The position numbers were made by a program, and so were the translations under genes. Positions 47,481 to 56,745 of a stretch of 64,000 nucleotides of DNA are shown piece by piece. The DNA comes from Vibrio neonatus (lineage in GTDB: Bacteria > Pseudomonadota > Gammaproteobacteria > Enterobacterales > Vibrionaceae), in the NCBI RefSeq assembly GCF_024346975.1, contig NZ_AP024885.1, positions 1,240,001 through 1,304,000 on the forward strand, written 5' to 3'. Position 1 is the first letter of the stretch, and each line of letters starts with the position of its first letter. The notes under the pieces are model-generated. The model saw only the letters and a program-made list of their open reading frames with translations. It had not been told where the DNA came from and searched no databases.

Positions 47481-48530
47481 ATGGCAAAAGCATTATTTGA
47501 ATCATCATTTTTACAAGAGACTTTGCAACCGAATCCCAATTCACCTCGAGCTGTGACCTTAGGTAATGGCGTTAAAATGGAGCTGTTACAAACAGGGATA
47601 TTGCAGATAACTCCAGCGCTTTCTAGACAAAATGAGGATCAAAATAGCAAACATATTGTCATTTCCAGTGCGATACACGGCAATGAAACTGCGCCGATTG
47701 AAATGGTTGATACGTTGGCAAGCTTGATAGCAGAACAAAAATTAACGCCTGTACATCATTTACTGCTGATTATCGCGCATCCACAATCGATTGTTGCCGA
47801 GCAGCGCTTCATTGATACCAATCTAAACCGCTTATTTGGCGAGCAGAATTATCCTGAATCTTTAGAGCTAGCGATTGCCGATGATTTAAAAGCCAGCGTA
47901 AGCCAATTTTGGCGAGGGACAGCAATGCAAGCACGCTGGCATTTAGACATGCATTGCTCCATTCGAGCCTCGAAACATTATACCTTTTCTATTATCCCGC
48001 AATCGTCTTATGCCACACGCAGTAAAGAGTTTATCGAGTTCATGCAGTTTGGCCATATCGAGGCACTATTACTCTCTGACGAGCCTTCTAGCACCTTTAG
48101 TTGGTATAGTGCGAGTCAGTTTGGCGCGCAAGCCGCTACCGTTGAGCTTGGGCAGGTGGCAAAATTTGGCTGTAACGATAAACAGAAGTTGGCTGAATTT
48201 AATCAAGCATTAATCAATCTCATTCAATGCGAGCAAGCAGAACGCACAACCTTGGCGGATTCGGCAATGATCTTCTACGAGGTGAACTGCTCTATCTATC
48301 GCCAACATCAAGAGTTTGAGCTGTTCTTTGATAAAGCATTGGCGAATTTTTCAAGCTTTGCGATAAATGAGGTGTTGGGCAAAGATGGGGAGCAGCTATT
48401 AACCATGCCTATCGAGCAAGGTCGAATCGTATTTCCTAATGCCAATGTAGAGTTAAAACAAAGGGCAGCACTGATAGTTAAACCGTGTGCTACCCAATAT
48501 GTTGACGAGCAACTGACGATTATTGATTAA
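47481..48530 (+). CDS. astE: Succinylglutamate desuccinylase
   Basis: 349 aa zinc carboxypeptidase-like enzyme, last step of the AST arginine catabolic pathway (succinylglutamate to glutamate and succinate). Zinc ligands in SAIHGNETAPIE (HxxE), the DTNLNRLFG arginine pair and WHLDMHCSIR (His). AAGGAAGGG precedes the ATG. The rest of the ast operon is not in the window. Ends 4 bp inside the convergent hydrolase gene. Confidence 0.94.
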   Translation: MAKALFESSFLQETLQPNPNSPRAVTLGNGVKMELLQTGILQITPALSRQNEDQNSKHIVISSAIHGNETAPIEMVDTLASLIAEQKLTPVHHLLLIIAHPQSIVAEQRFIDTNLNRLFGEQNYPESLELAIADDLKASVSQFWRGTAMQARWHLDMHCSIRASKHYTFSIIPQSSYATRSKEFIEFMQFGHIEALLLSDEPSSTFSWYSASQFGAQAATVELGQVAKFGCNDKQKLAEFNQALINLIQCEQAERTTLADSAMIFYEVNCSIYRQHQEFELFFDKALANFSSFAINEVLGKDGEQLLTMPIEQGRIVFPNANVELKQRAALIVKPCATQYVDEQLTIID

Positions 48531-49708
48531 TCGTTTGCTGGCGAACTGCGCTGCAAAAATTCGCTCATCCTGTGCATGCTTTGCGCAAAATAAGGGTTCC
48601 AACTGGTGCGAGCCCTTACCATTGACTCATCACCATCCCCATAAGAGGCGAACCATACTTGGTCACTGGCAACCTTAGTGCAGTCTTTTGGCGCATCGAC
48701 AGGTTGCTGGTGGAAACAAAAGCGCACTTTACCGTCTCTTTTATACATCGGATTGTTGGGAGAAAACCCCAATGACACATGCGACGCACTCAAGATTTTT
48801 TGTTCTGGTAAATGCATCGAAAAGGACGTGATTCGCGGGTCGTCAAACTGGGTTTCACCAAACCAAAGCACTTCACTGTTTAAATTAGTAAATTGCTGAC
48901 TAAACGTATTGACCGCAAATTGAGAATCGATGGTTTCATCTGCTTCACTGAGCATCATAAAGGTCGGCTTGGTATAGGGTTGCTGTTCTAGGTCGTCTCT
49001 CACCAGTTGCGATGTGCCGTAGTAGGTAGCCGCGCCTTTCATGTGTAAGGAGTTGTAGCGAGTGTAATTGTCTTCTTTTACTTTACTTTCCCAATTGACA
49101 AATTTGCTGGCCAAAGGAGAAAGGAAAGTAAGGGCGTTTCTTGGCTTGAATGCAGGAGAAAACAACAACAGACCTTTTATCTCGGGTTTCTGATAGGCAA
49201 GGGCAGTCACTAGGTTGGCTCCGGTAGAAAACCCCCCTAACCAAACCCCATCTACCTTTTTACTCAGCAATTGATATTGGTGAGAAACGGCTTGTTGCCA
49301 ATCTTCTAACTCAGGTAAAGATAAATCGGCGGGCTTGCTTCCGTGACCTGGTAACAAAATGACGCGCACAAGAAAACCATCAGCGGCCAAAACAGGGGCG
49401 ATGTCATGATAGAAGTAGGGCGAGTCACCTAAACCATGCACCAGTAATACGCCTTGTCCGTTTGGATGCTCTGGCACAATTTCAAAGGGCATCACAGTGT
49501 TTAACTCTGTGTCTTTGTCATTGCTTACATACACTCGGTGTTGTGCTAGCCATTGGTGGGTTTGCTGCAAATAGTCTTGATAGTTCGACTGCATATATGG
49601 CGCGAGAGAGTCCGAGGCGATGTATTCAGGGCTTTCGGGCTGATTATCACAGCCGGATATAATTAGCAAACAAGCACCAAGAGCCACGATTTTGTGTATA
49701 GAACGCAC
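48527..49708 (-). CDS. Alpha/beta-hydrolase lipoprotein
   Basis: 393 aa. Lipoprotein signal with lipobox ISGC (Cys ~20), Asp at +2 suggesting inner-membrane retention. Alpha/beta-hydrolase core: VLLVHGLGDSPYFYHD (oxyanion HG), LLPGHGSKPAD, and nucleophile elbow GGFSTGAN. Probable esterase or lysophospholipase of the envelope; substrate unknown. Convergent with astE with a 4-bp overlap of stop codons. Confidence 0.87.
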   Translation of the reverse strand: MRSIHKIVALGACLLIISGCDNQPESPEYIASDSLAPYMQSNYQDYLQQTHQWLAQHRVYVSNDKDTELNTVMPFEIVPEHPNGQGVLLVHGLGDSPYFYHDIAPVLAADGFLVRVILLPGHGSKPADLSLPELEDWQQAVSHQYQLLSKKVDGVWLGGFSTGANLVTALAYQKPEIKGLLLFSPAFKPRNALTFLSPLASKFVNWESKVKEDNYTRYNSLHMKGAATYYGTSQLVRDDLEQQPYTKPTFMMLSEADETIDSQFAVNTFSQQFTNLNSEVLWFGETQFDDPRITSFSMHLPEQKILSASHVSLGFSPNNPMYKRDGKVRFCFHQQPVDAPKDCTKVASDQVWFASYGDGDESMVRARTSWNPYFAQSMHRMSEFLQRSSPAND

Positions 49709-50223
49709 TAATAATACCTTTATTATTAACTTAACAATATATTATAAATTGTATGAATGTGATGCATTCATGATTCAAAATATGAAAATAAAAAGAGATT
49801 TAATTTCATCGTAATGTAACTTAAATATCGAAGAAACAAAGTAATATTGTAATAACTGAATCCTAATATTCAATATTATTCAGTTACATTTTTCTGTATT
49901 GACTAAATACGATAAAGCTATAAACATGGCAGAACAATTATCAGTTTTAGTGATAAGGAAAATGTAAATTAATGTGGTTTATAGTGAGTGCTATGTGATT
50001 AATGTCACTAAATGACACAAAAATTAATGCATACAGTGATCTTTGTCACGTATATGTAGCAGGTGAGTTTGAATTCACAAAAAGTGTGACTTCAAGCATA
50101 CATATTTTGACTGTTTAATTTACTATTATCCAACGACGTACAATTAGAGCTTCTAAAAGCCGAGTGTCGATCTTAATTTATTATTACTTAATTATATTAG
50201 TTCAATGTTAGAGGCCCCCATAA
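49709..50223. promoter_or_regulatory. Long glgC upstream region with two CRP-like sites
   Basis: 515 bp without a gene, AT-rich. Two CRP-like sites: TGTGATTAATGTCACT (49994-50009) and AGTGATCTTTGTCACG (50035-50050), centres 41 bp apart, about four helical turns. E. coli glgC is activated by cAMP-CRP, so control of glycogen synthesis by carbon status is likely. The rest of the region (49709-49990) shows only AT-rich DNA. Confidence 0.7.
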
Positions 50224-51483
50224 ATGACGGAACATAATAACAATTACTCGCATTTGTCGAGTAACAAGCTAGTACGAAATACAGTAGCATTAGTGCTAGC
50301 GGGCGGGAAAGGTACTCGCCTCAAGGGATTGACAAAAGAAATTGCTAAACCAGCGGTTTCTTTTGGTGGAAAATACCAAATTATCGATTTTACACTTTCA
50401 AACTGTATAAACTCAGGTATTCGCCGTGTTGGTGTTTTAACTCAGTTTATGGCACATGATTTGATTGATCACGTGCAAAAAGGGTGGGGCTTTATGACCA
50501 ACTCTACACTGGATGAAGGTGTTGCAATTATTCCTGCACAGCAACGTACTGGTGAAACTTGGTACCGTGGTACTGCTGATGCGGTTTATCAAAACTTGGA
50601 TTTAATTCGCAGACGTAAATGTGAACAAGTATTAATCCTTGGTGGCGATCATATCTACAAAATGGACTACTCTCGCATGCTTAACTTCCATGCGGAAAGT
50701 GGTGCAGATGTGACTGTTGCGTGTATCAAAAAACCTATCGAGCAAGCGTCGTCTTTTGGTGTAATGTCACTGGATGAAAACGGACGTATCGTTAAGTTTG
50801 ATGAGAAGCCAGAAAACCCAACGCCACACCCGAAAGATCCAAGCAAAGCATTGGTTTCTATGGGTATCTACATTTTTAATGCGGACATTCTAGATAAAGA
50901 ATTAAACGACGCGTTACTTGACCCTACGTATAATCACGATTTCGGTCACAACATTATTCCTAACCTTTTAGAGCGCGCAAAAGTTAATGGTTACGTGTTC
51001 ACTGAGAGCCACCCAGGCCACAATGGTTACTGGCGTGATGTAGGTGACTTGGATGAGTACTACGCGGCAAACATGGATCTTGTAGCTCCAGAACCAGAAT
51101 TGGATCTATACGACCATTCTTGGCCTGTCATTACGCAGCAGCAGCAACGTCCGGGCGCAAAATTCATCTTTAATGATGAAGGTCGCAAAGGTTTTGCAGT
51201 TGATTCAGTACTGTCTGCAGGTACGGTGATTTCTGGCGCTGAAATTAATCATTCTTTAGTGGCATTTAACTGCCGTATTGAAGAAGGTTCAGTCATCAAA
51301 GATTGTGTGATTTTACCAGAAGTGGTGATTGGTAAGAACTGTCGCTTAACTAAAGTGATTGTTGGCGACCATACTATCATTCCTGATGGCACAGTTATCG
51401 GTGAGAACCCAGAAGAAGATGCTAAATTGTATGAAGTGACTAAAGGCGGCGTCATCTTGGTGACGGAAGCAAACTTTAAATAA
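50224..51483 (+). CDS. glgC: Glucose-1-phosphate adenylyltransferase (ADP-glucose pyrophosphorylase)
   Basis: 419 aa. First committed step of glycogen synthesis: glucose-1-P + ATP to ADP-glucose. LVLAGGKGTRLKGLTKEIAKPAVSFGGKY holds the pyrophosphorylase loop (broken here for description: LAGGKGTRLKGLT then KPAV), GGDHIYKMDYS the catalytic Asp, and HPGHNGYWRDVG the sugar site. C-terminal left-handed beta-helix follows. Stands alone, without glgA or glgB, ended by a terminator. Confidence 0.95.
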   Translation: MTEHNNNYSHLSSNKLVRNTVALVLAGGKGTRLKGLTKEIAKPAVSFGGKYQIIDFTLSNCINSGIRRVGVLTQFMAHDLIDHVQKGWGFMTNSTLDEGVAIIPAQQRTGETWYRGTADAVYQNLDLIRRRKCEQVLILGGDHIYKMDYSRMLNFHAESGADVTVACIKKPIEQASSFGVMSLDENGRIVKFDEKPENPTPHPKDPSKALVSMGIYIFNADILDKELNDALLDPTYNHDFGHNIIPNLLERAKVNGYVFTESHPGHNGYWRDVGDLDEYYAANMDLVAPEPELDLYDHSWPVITQQQQRPGAKFIFNDEGRKGFAVDSVLSAGTVISGAEINHSLVAFNCRIEEGSVIKDCVILPEVVIGKNCRLTKVIVGDHTIIPDGTVIGENPEEDAKLYEVTKGGVILVTEANFK

Positions 51484-51506
51484 TCACCTCAACATAGAAT
51501 TTAGAT

Positions 51507-51537
51507 AAATGGAGCCTAATGGCTCCATTTTTTTTGT
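51507..51537 (+). terminator. Intrinsic terminator of glgC
   Basis: 10-bp stem (51507-51516 with 51521-51530), loop TAAT, T-run; 24 nt after the glgC stop. It overlaps the last codons of the convergent MATE gene. Confidence 0.9.
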
Positions 51538-52841
51538 AACGAAAGGAGTGTTTTACGATAGTGATACCAAGAAAATAGGCCGGCAAAAGAGTTACCGATG
51601 GCAGCGCCGATAAAGAGTCCGAACAAACCCCCTAGACAAGCCCCTAAATACAAACAAGGTAAAAAGAACACAAACAAGCGGAAACACGAGATAAGTAGCG
51701 CTTTCATGGGTTGGCCTAATGCGTTTGATACCGAAACTAACAAGATGCAAATGCCCAGTGGTGCCAGACTAAGTGGAACTATGGTTAAGTGCATGTTCAA
51801 AATGGCTCCGACGCTTTGCTCGCCCGACATCAGCGCAGAAAGTTGCCCTGAAATGAGTAATGTGAGTAGGGCGATGATGACTTGTGAGCAGAGAATATAT
51901 AAACAGGCAATCTTAACCAGTGCTGCGATTTTAATGCTGTTTTTTTCGCCCAAATAGCGACCAATCATAGGCGGCATCGACATAGTGAGTGCCAGTACCG
52001 AAACGATAGCGAAAAATTCATAGCGACTGCCTAGAGCCCAAGCCGCAACCGCAGCAGTGCCATACGAAGCAAGTAATTTAGTGGAGAGCATGGCAGCCAA
52101 AGGTGGCATCAGTTGGCTGGTCATCGCTGGCATCATGATGGCCAGTAGTGACATTACGCTTTGTTTTATGTGCAGTCCATTCCAATTAAAGGTGTAGTAG
52201 CCCTTGTTACGGGTTCGATAGATCACATACACAATGCCGATGCTGAAAGAAAGAATAGTGGCAATGGCGGCGCCATGAATGCCCATATCAAAATAGAAAA
52301 TAAACAGTGGGTCGAGTGCTACGTTAAGTAAACTGGTCACCACCATCATAATTCCGGGCAACAGCGTATTACCATTTGCTCGGCAAACACTGTACAAAAA
52401 GTACAGCGCCGCACCGACCCATGCACTGGCAAGCCAGACAATCCAATAGGTATCGATGATCGGCATGATCTGCTGTGTTGCGCCCAATAACCCCAGTAAA
52501 GGTGCACGCACGAGATACAACAGCAAGCAAATGAAAGCGCAGCCAATAGTGCCAACGGCCAAAATTAATCCGCCAAGTTGTTTGGCTTTTTCGGTTTCCG
52601 CTGCGCCTAAGGTTTGCGCAATAACAGCAGTAGTCGCAATCCCTAATCCTACTTGTACACCAATGATTAATTGACCTATGGGCAAAGTGAAGCCTTGCGC
52701 GGCCAGAGGTAATACACCCAATTGCGCGATAAAGGCTGAATCTATGAGCTGAAAACTCATTAAAGAGAGCACGCCAAAGATCATCGGCCATGTCATTTTA
52801 AAAAGCTCAATACCTAAGGTGCGGCTAGTGTTTGATTTCAT
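51516..52841 (-). CDS. MATE-family multidrug/Na+ efflux transporter
   Basis: 441 aa from ATG 52841 (454 aa if the ATG at 52880 is used; the extra 13 residues lack a hydrophobic role). Twelve membrane helices. TWPMIFGVLSLMSFQLIDSAFIAQLG is the typical first helix with the conserved D-S/T pair, and a matching second half begins near residue 230 (ended by GTAAVAAWALGSR). Exports cations or dyes using Na+ or H+. Its stop lies inside the glgC terminator. Confidence 0.9.
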   Translation of the reverse strand: MKSNTSRTLGIELFKMTWPMIFGVLSLMSFQLIDSAFIAQLGVLPLAAQGFTLPIGQLIIGVQVGLGIATTAVIAQTLGAAETEKAKQLGGLILAVGTIGCAFICLLLYLVRAPLLGLLGATQQIMPIIDTYWIVWLASAWVGAALYFLYSVCRANGNTLLPGIMMVVTSLLNVALDPLFIFYFDMGIHGAAIATILSFSIGIVYVIYRTRNKGYYTFNWNGLHIKQSVMSLLAIMMPAMTSQLMPPLAAMLSTKLLASYGTAAVAAWALGSRYEFFAIVSVLALTMSMPPMIGRYLGEKNSIKIAALVKIACLYILCSQVIIALLTLLISGQLSALMSGEQSVGAILNMHLTIVPLSLAPLGICILLVSVSNALGQPMKALLISCFRLFVFFLPCLYLGACLGGLFGLFIGAAIGNSFAGLFSWYHYRKTLLSLQKKWSH

Positions 52842-52880
52842 TGATATCCGATCAGTTATTAAGGGATAAGTGAATGCCAT

Positions 52881-53314
52881 GTGTCGTTAGCTGTTAACTA
52901 TTATCTATGCGTAGCTAACTATGAGCTATGGCAGTTCCTAAATACTAAAATGTTCGCCAACAGAGTTGAAATAAAGAGTATAAAATAGCTCGTTAGCGAA
53001 AAGTCGTGCATTGCATGTGAAAATGGTACTCGAGCATCATGTTGGGCTTATGCTGAACACATACTGTAGTCGCTATAAGCGTAGACGTTCACTATTTACT
53101 CAACAAGTTAGCGCGATTTTTTCTAGGGGCGCAATACTACGCTGTTTTTAGCACTAGCGGAAAGTGAAAGTGAGTGATTGGCTCATTGAATATGGATAGA
53201 TATAGTGAATTTCGGGCTGATTTAGCTCTGTATGTTGAGCTTCTGGTTACGGTGTCACGCAGTGCTAGTGGTGAATTTAGTATTAGTTGGGTGGTACAGA
53301 GTGTGATCTGTTAG
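52881..53314. other. Intergenic region without recognised feature
   Basis: About 430 bp between the MATE gene and the dCMP deaminase terminator. I see no coding frame with a ribosome site, no clear palindrome and no mobile-element end. Confidence 0.5.
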
Positions 53315-53349
53315 AAAAAAGCCTCAATTTCCGTGAAGAAAATGAGGCT
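53315..53349 (-). terminator. Intrinsic terminator of the dCMP deaminase gene
   Basis: On the minus strand AGCCTCATTTTC ... TTGAGGCT stem followed by six T; 23 nt after the stop at 53372. Confidence 0.85.
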
Positions 53350-53371
53350 AAAGTAGAGGCTTGTTATAGAT

Positions 53372-53833
53372 TTACAGATTAAGTGACTCGTCACTTAGCT
53401 CGTTTTTTGCCAGCCAATCAATTTTTACACCGGCTTGGTTGAACATGTCCTCACTGACCTTAATTTTATCGCCCCAACGAGAAAGAAAATCAGGGTCTTG
53501 TTCTGGGCAGTGTACGACAGAGATTCCGGTTTGAATGATTTTTGCTGCGCAATTTGGGCATGGAAAGTGCGTTACCCAAATTTCACAGGCATCCAGATCT
53601 CGCTTAGCAAATAAAATGGCGTTTTCTTCGGCATGCAAAGTTTTAAGATACTTCATGTCGCGGTCATCGGTTTCAGCACTATCGGCAATCCCGTGCGGGT
53701 AGCCATTGAAGCCAACGGAAACGATGCGGTTGTGTTTTGTGATTACAGCGCCAACTTGAGTAGAAGGGTCTTTGCTCCAAGACGCGACCAGTTTTGACAT
53801 TTGATAAAAGCGCTTAGCCCATTTAGTTAGCAT
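53372..53833 (-). CDS. Deoxycytidylate (dCMP) deaminase family protein
   Basis: 153 aa zinc deaminase: THAEENAIL near residue 65 (HAE) and PCPNCAAKII near residue 100 (PCxxC), with KDPSTQVGAVITKHNR at the start as in dCMP deaminases (ComEB type). Makes dUMP for thymidylate synthesis; other deaminase substrates cannot be excluded. Diverges from the kinase-adenine deaminase pair. Confidence 0.87.
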   Translation of the reverse strand: MLTKWAKRFYQMSKLVASWSKDPSTQVGAVITKHNRIVSVGFNGYPHGIADSAETDDRDMKYLKTLHAEENAILFAKRDLDACEIWVTHFPCPNCAAKIIQTGISVVHCPEQDPDFLSRWGDKIKVSEDMFNQAGVKIDWLAKNELSDESLNL

Positions 53834-54060
53834 ATTTAATTCCTTGATTTAGCTGACGGTTCAGCGTTAGCTTGTAGGCGTTTAGCTTAACGAATTCCGC
53901 TATAAGCCTAAACATTTTTCTTATAATAAACACTGACGTTTATCGTTTATTACAAAATTTTTCGCAAAATGAGCGGTAGTTAGCGAAGTGCTTAGCTGTG
54001 ATTGGCTAAAATTATCAAGGCATGGCTTCATAGCCAACATTTTAAAGGAACATCAGTACT

Positions 54061-54486
54061 TTGCAGTTACTTATTCTGGTTCGTGGTTTACCTGGTTCAG
54101 GTAAATCCACTTTGGCAAAAAAACTCTGCCAAAGTTGCGATGGCATGCATTTAGAGGCCGATATGTTTTTCACCGATAGCAATGATGAAAACTATCAGTT
54201 TAATGCCAATCAATTGAGTGAGGCGCACGCTTGGTGTCAGTCGCAAGCCTTAAAGGCACTTAAAACAGGTAACACGGTTGTTGTCTCAAACACCTTTGTA
54301 CAGAAATGGGAAATTGTGCCTTATCAAAAAATAGCCAAACAGTTGAATATTGGCTTTAAGATTTATGAATGTTATCAACAGTTTGATAGTATCCACCACG
54401 TGCCAAGCAGCAAAATAAAACAGATGAGTAAACGTTGGTTTACCTTGTCTGGCGAACTAAAACAGTGCTTGGAAACCCTGACTTAG
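54061..54486 (+). CDS. P-loop ATP-binding protein (AAA/kinase-like)
   Basis: 141 aa with TTG start (AAGGA about 13 nt upstream, so translation may be weak; no better start in frame). Walker A GLPGSGKST begins at residue 9. DADMFF-like acidic segment (LEADMFF) near residue 36 and a VVSNTFVQKWE stretch follow, the plan of small nucleoside/polynucleotide-kinase-like proteins. Reaction unknown. It precedes the adenine deaminase gene by 4 nt. Confidence 0.8.
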   Translation: MQLLILVRGLPGSGKSTLAKKLCQSCDGMHLEADMFFTDSNDENYQFNANQLSEAHAWCQSQALKALKTGNTVVVSNTFVQKWEIVPYQKIAKQLNIGFKIYECYQQFDSIHHVPSSKIKQMSKRWFTLSGELKQCLETLT

Positions 54487-54490
54487 GAAT

Positions 54491-55519
54491 ATGGAGAAAA
54501 TAACGTTGCAACAATTTATTGAACAAATGCCAAAAGTGGAACTGCACCTGCACATTGAAGGCACACTAGAGCCTGAATTAATGTTTGAATTAGCCAAGAG
54601 AAATCAGGTATCTATCCCTTTCTCCTCGGCTGAGGAAGTGAAGCAAGCCTATCAATTCCACAACTTACAATCGTTTCTCGATATTTATTACCAAGGGGCA
54701 AATGTTCTTATCCAAGAGCAAGATTTCTTCGACCTGACTTGGGCTTATATTGAGCATTGCCAGCAAGACAATGTTCGCCATTGTGAAATATTCTTTGATC
54801 CGCAAACTCATACCGCAAGAGGGATTGAGTTTGACACTGTGGTGAATGGTATTCATAAAGCGCTGCTGAAAGCAAAAGACGAATATGGCATCAGCAGCCA
54901 GCTCATTATGTGTTTTTTACGTCATCTTGATGAAAATTCAGCTTTTGAAACACTCACTCAAGCTTTGCCACATAAAGATAAAATCATTGGCGTAGGCTTA
55001 GATTCTTCTGAGTTAGGCCATCCGCCTGAGAAATTTGAAAGAGTATTTCAGCAAGCTATTAAAGAGGGCTTTTTAACTGTTGCGCATGCAGGAGAAGAAG
55101 GGCCATCAAGTAACATACAAGATGCCATGTCTTTGCTCGGTGTTTCTCGCGTTGATCACGGCGTAAGGTGTGTGGACGATCCTAAGTTGATTGAAACATT
55201 GCAGGTGTTACAAGTGCCGTTAACCGTTTGTCCGTTATCGAATATTAAACTGAAAGTATTTGAGACAATGGAAGAGCACAATGTAGTTGAACTGCTGCGG
55301 CAGGGATTGTGTGTGACCATCAACTCAGATGATCCGTCTTACTTTGGCGGATACATGACCGAAAACTTTTTGCAGGTTGCGATGGCGCATCCTATAGAAG
55401 CGGATGAATTGGCGCAATTTACGCGAAATGCCATCAAAGCCAGCTTTATTGATGAGCATCAGAAACAAGTATTAATGCAAGAAATTAACCACTATGTTGA
55501 TGCTTTTAAGCGAAAATAA
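54491..55519 (+). CDS. Adenosine/adenine deaminase family (adenine deaminase type)
   Basis: 342 aa. Metal-dependent barrel: PKVELHLHIEGTL (two His), AHAGEEG (His, Glu), DHGVRC (His) and NSDDPSYFGG (Asp). The substrate loop LDSSELGHPPEKF and SNIKLKVF fit Aah1-type adenine deaminases better than adenosine deaminases (which have D-L-A-G-D-E). Converts adenine to hypoxanthine in purine salvage (inference from motifs). Probably co-transcribed with the P-loop gene. Confidence 0.88.
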   Translation: MEKITLQQFIEQMPKVELHLHIEGTLEPELMFELAKRNQVSIPFSSAEEVKQAYQFHNLQSFLDIYYQGANVLIQEQDFFDLTWAYIEHCQQDNVRHCEIFFDPQTHTARGIEFDTVVNGIHKALLKAKDEYGISSQLIMCFLRHLDENSAFETLTQALPHKDKIIGVGLDSSELGHPPEKFERVFQQAIKEGFLTVAHAGEEGPSSNIQDAMSLLGVSRVDHGVRCVDDPKLIETLQVLQVPLTVCPLSNIKLKVFETMEEHNVVELLRQGLCVTINSDDPSYFGGYMTENFLQVAMAHPIEADELAQFTRNAIKASFIDEHQKQVLMQEINHYVDAFKRK

Positions 55520-55543
55520 AGGCTAATAGCAGATCTTAATACA

Positions 55544-55578
55544 ATGCCCCGTCAGTTTGATGCTGATGGGGCATTTTT
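55544..55578 (+). terminator. Intrinsic terminator of the deaminase gene
   Basis: ATGCCCC / GGGGCAT stem extended by TCAG/CTGA, followed by TTTTT; 25 nt after the stop. Confidence 0.88.
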
Positions 55579-55610
55579 GTATGTGCTGATTTAAATCATA
55601 ACTACGGGGT

Positions 55611-56666
55611 TTATTGATACTTAGCCAGAGCGCTGTTTAAATTATCGATCACTTTGTCGCGGATTTTTTGCGGTGAAACGACTTCAATTACGTTCGCATT
55701 TTTCATTAACCACCATTCAAAACCCAGACTATCGCGAACTTTTGCTCTGATGGTGGTGATTTTATTATCTTTATAGACGATTTGTTGACACGCGGAGAGC
55801 TTGGTTTCTTCTATTAAATGCAGTCCGGCGTAGTTATCAATATTCAGTTCTACCTCGATAAACTCACCGCCAGAAAAGTGCGGTACGTTACGTTGAATGT
55901 ATTGTTTCGCATTAAAGGTTTTGTGCGCATCTTGCAGGCTAAAGCCCAGTTTTAGCTGCTTGATTCGATGAATGGCAAAGGTTCGGTATTCGTTCGTACC
56001 TTCTTTGGTCGCAATAAGGTAGAAACTGCGCCCATGCAGCACGATCCCTAAAGGCTCGACGCTGTACTCTTGAGTGTGGCTATGCCCACGCTTTTGATAG
56101 GTTAAGTGTAAGCCGCGTTTATCTATAATCGCTTGTTCAATGTCATCAATGAACGACTCATCAAATTGAGGTGAAGTTAGCTGAAATTCAATCGGAGAGT
56201 AAGTAAAGCGCTCCTTCCATAGCTCCGTTCTTTTATCCAGTGCGCTGTTGCTGGTGCTGATGAGGTTAGCAACTTCTTTGCGCATGGTCGGTGGCAACAT
56301 TTGCAATACTTCATGCTCAATAATTTTCAGAGATAACACGCTGCTCATTGCCGAAGGGTTTATCGGGTGAGGATGACCTTGGGCGATCTTAATTTGATGT
56401 GGGCGAGTGTCGGCGTTGATTTCAACGGAATAGTAATCGCTAGCAACTTTTGCAATGACCCTTTGCACAGTTTTCATTTGGCTTTTGTCATCAAGGCTCG
56501 AATCGAGTAATTCGTGTGAGAGCAACATTTGCTTAAGCTCTAAACTGGTGACATGTGCCGGGTGGCAAGGAATGTTTTGCAATACCAACTGATAACGTTC
56601 AAATGTTTTCGACACTGTGATTACCTGATCATCCACGAAAGAGAATAATTGTACATTAAGGGACAC
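55611..56666 (-). CDS. WYL-domain transcriptional regulator
   Basis: 351 aa. N-terminal helix-turn-helix region (ERYQLVLQNIP...VTSLELKQML...KTVQRVIAKVA), then a WYL domain near residues 170-250 (RGLHLTYQKRGHSHTQEYSVEP, GRSFYLIATKEG, YRTFAIHRIKQL) and a C-terminal WCX part. Such regulators sense nucleic acid or nucleotides and often guard DNA repair or defence genes. Diverges from rmuC, its possible target. Confidence 0.87.
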   Translation of the reverse strand: MSLNVQLFSFVDDQVITVSKTFERYQLVLQNIPCHPAHVTSLELKQMLLSHELLDSSLDDKSQMKTVQRVIAKVASDYYSVEINADTRPHQIKIAQGHPHPINPSAMSSVLSLKIIEHEVLQMLPPTMRKEVANLISTSNSALDKRTELWKERFTYSPIEFQLTSPQFDESFIDDIEQAIIDKRGLHLTYQKRGHSHTQEYSVEPLGIVLHGRSFYLIATKEGTNEYRTFAIHRIKQLKLGFSLQDAHKTFNAKQYIQRNVPHFSGGEFIEVELNIDNYAGLHLIEETKLSACQQIVYKDNKITTIRAKVRDSLGFEWWLMKNANVIEVVSPQKIRDKVIDNLNSALAKYQ

Positions 56667-56745
56667 TTTTTGTCTCTATGTCAGGCATAATAGAACAAAG
56701 TATTCAGTTTATGCTCAGCATAGCTCTTTGATTCAAGGAAACACC

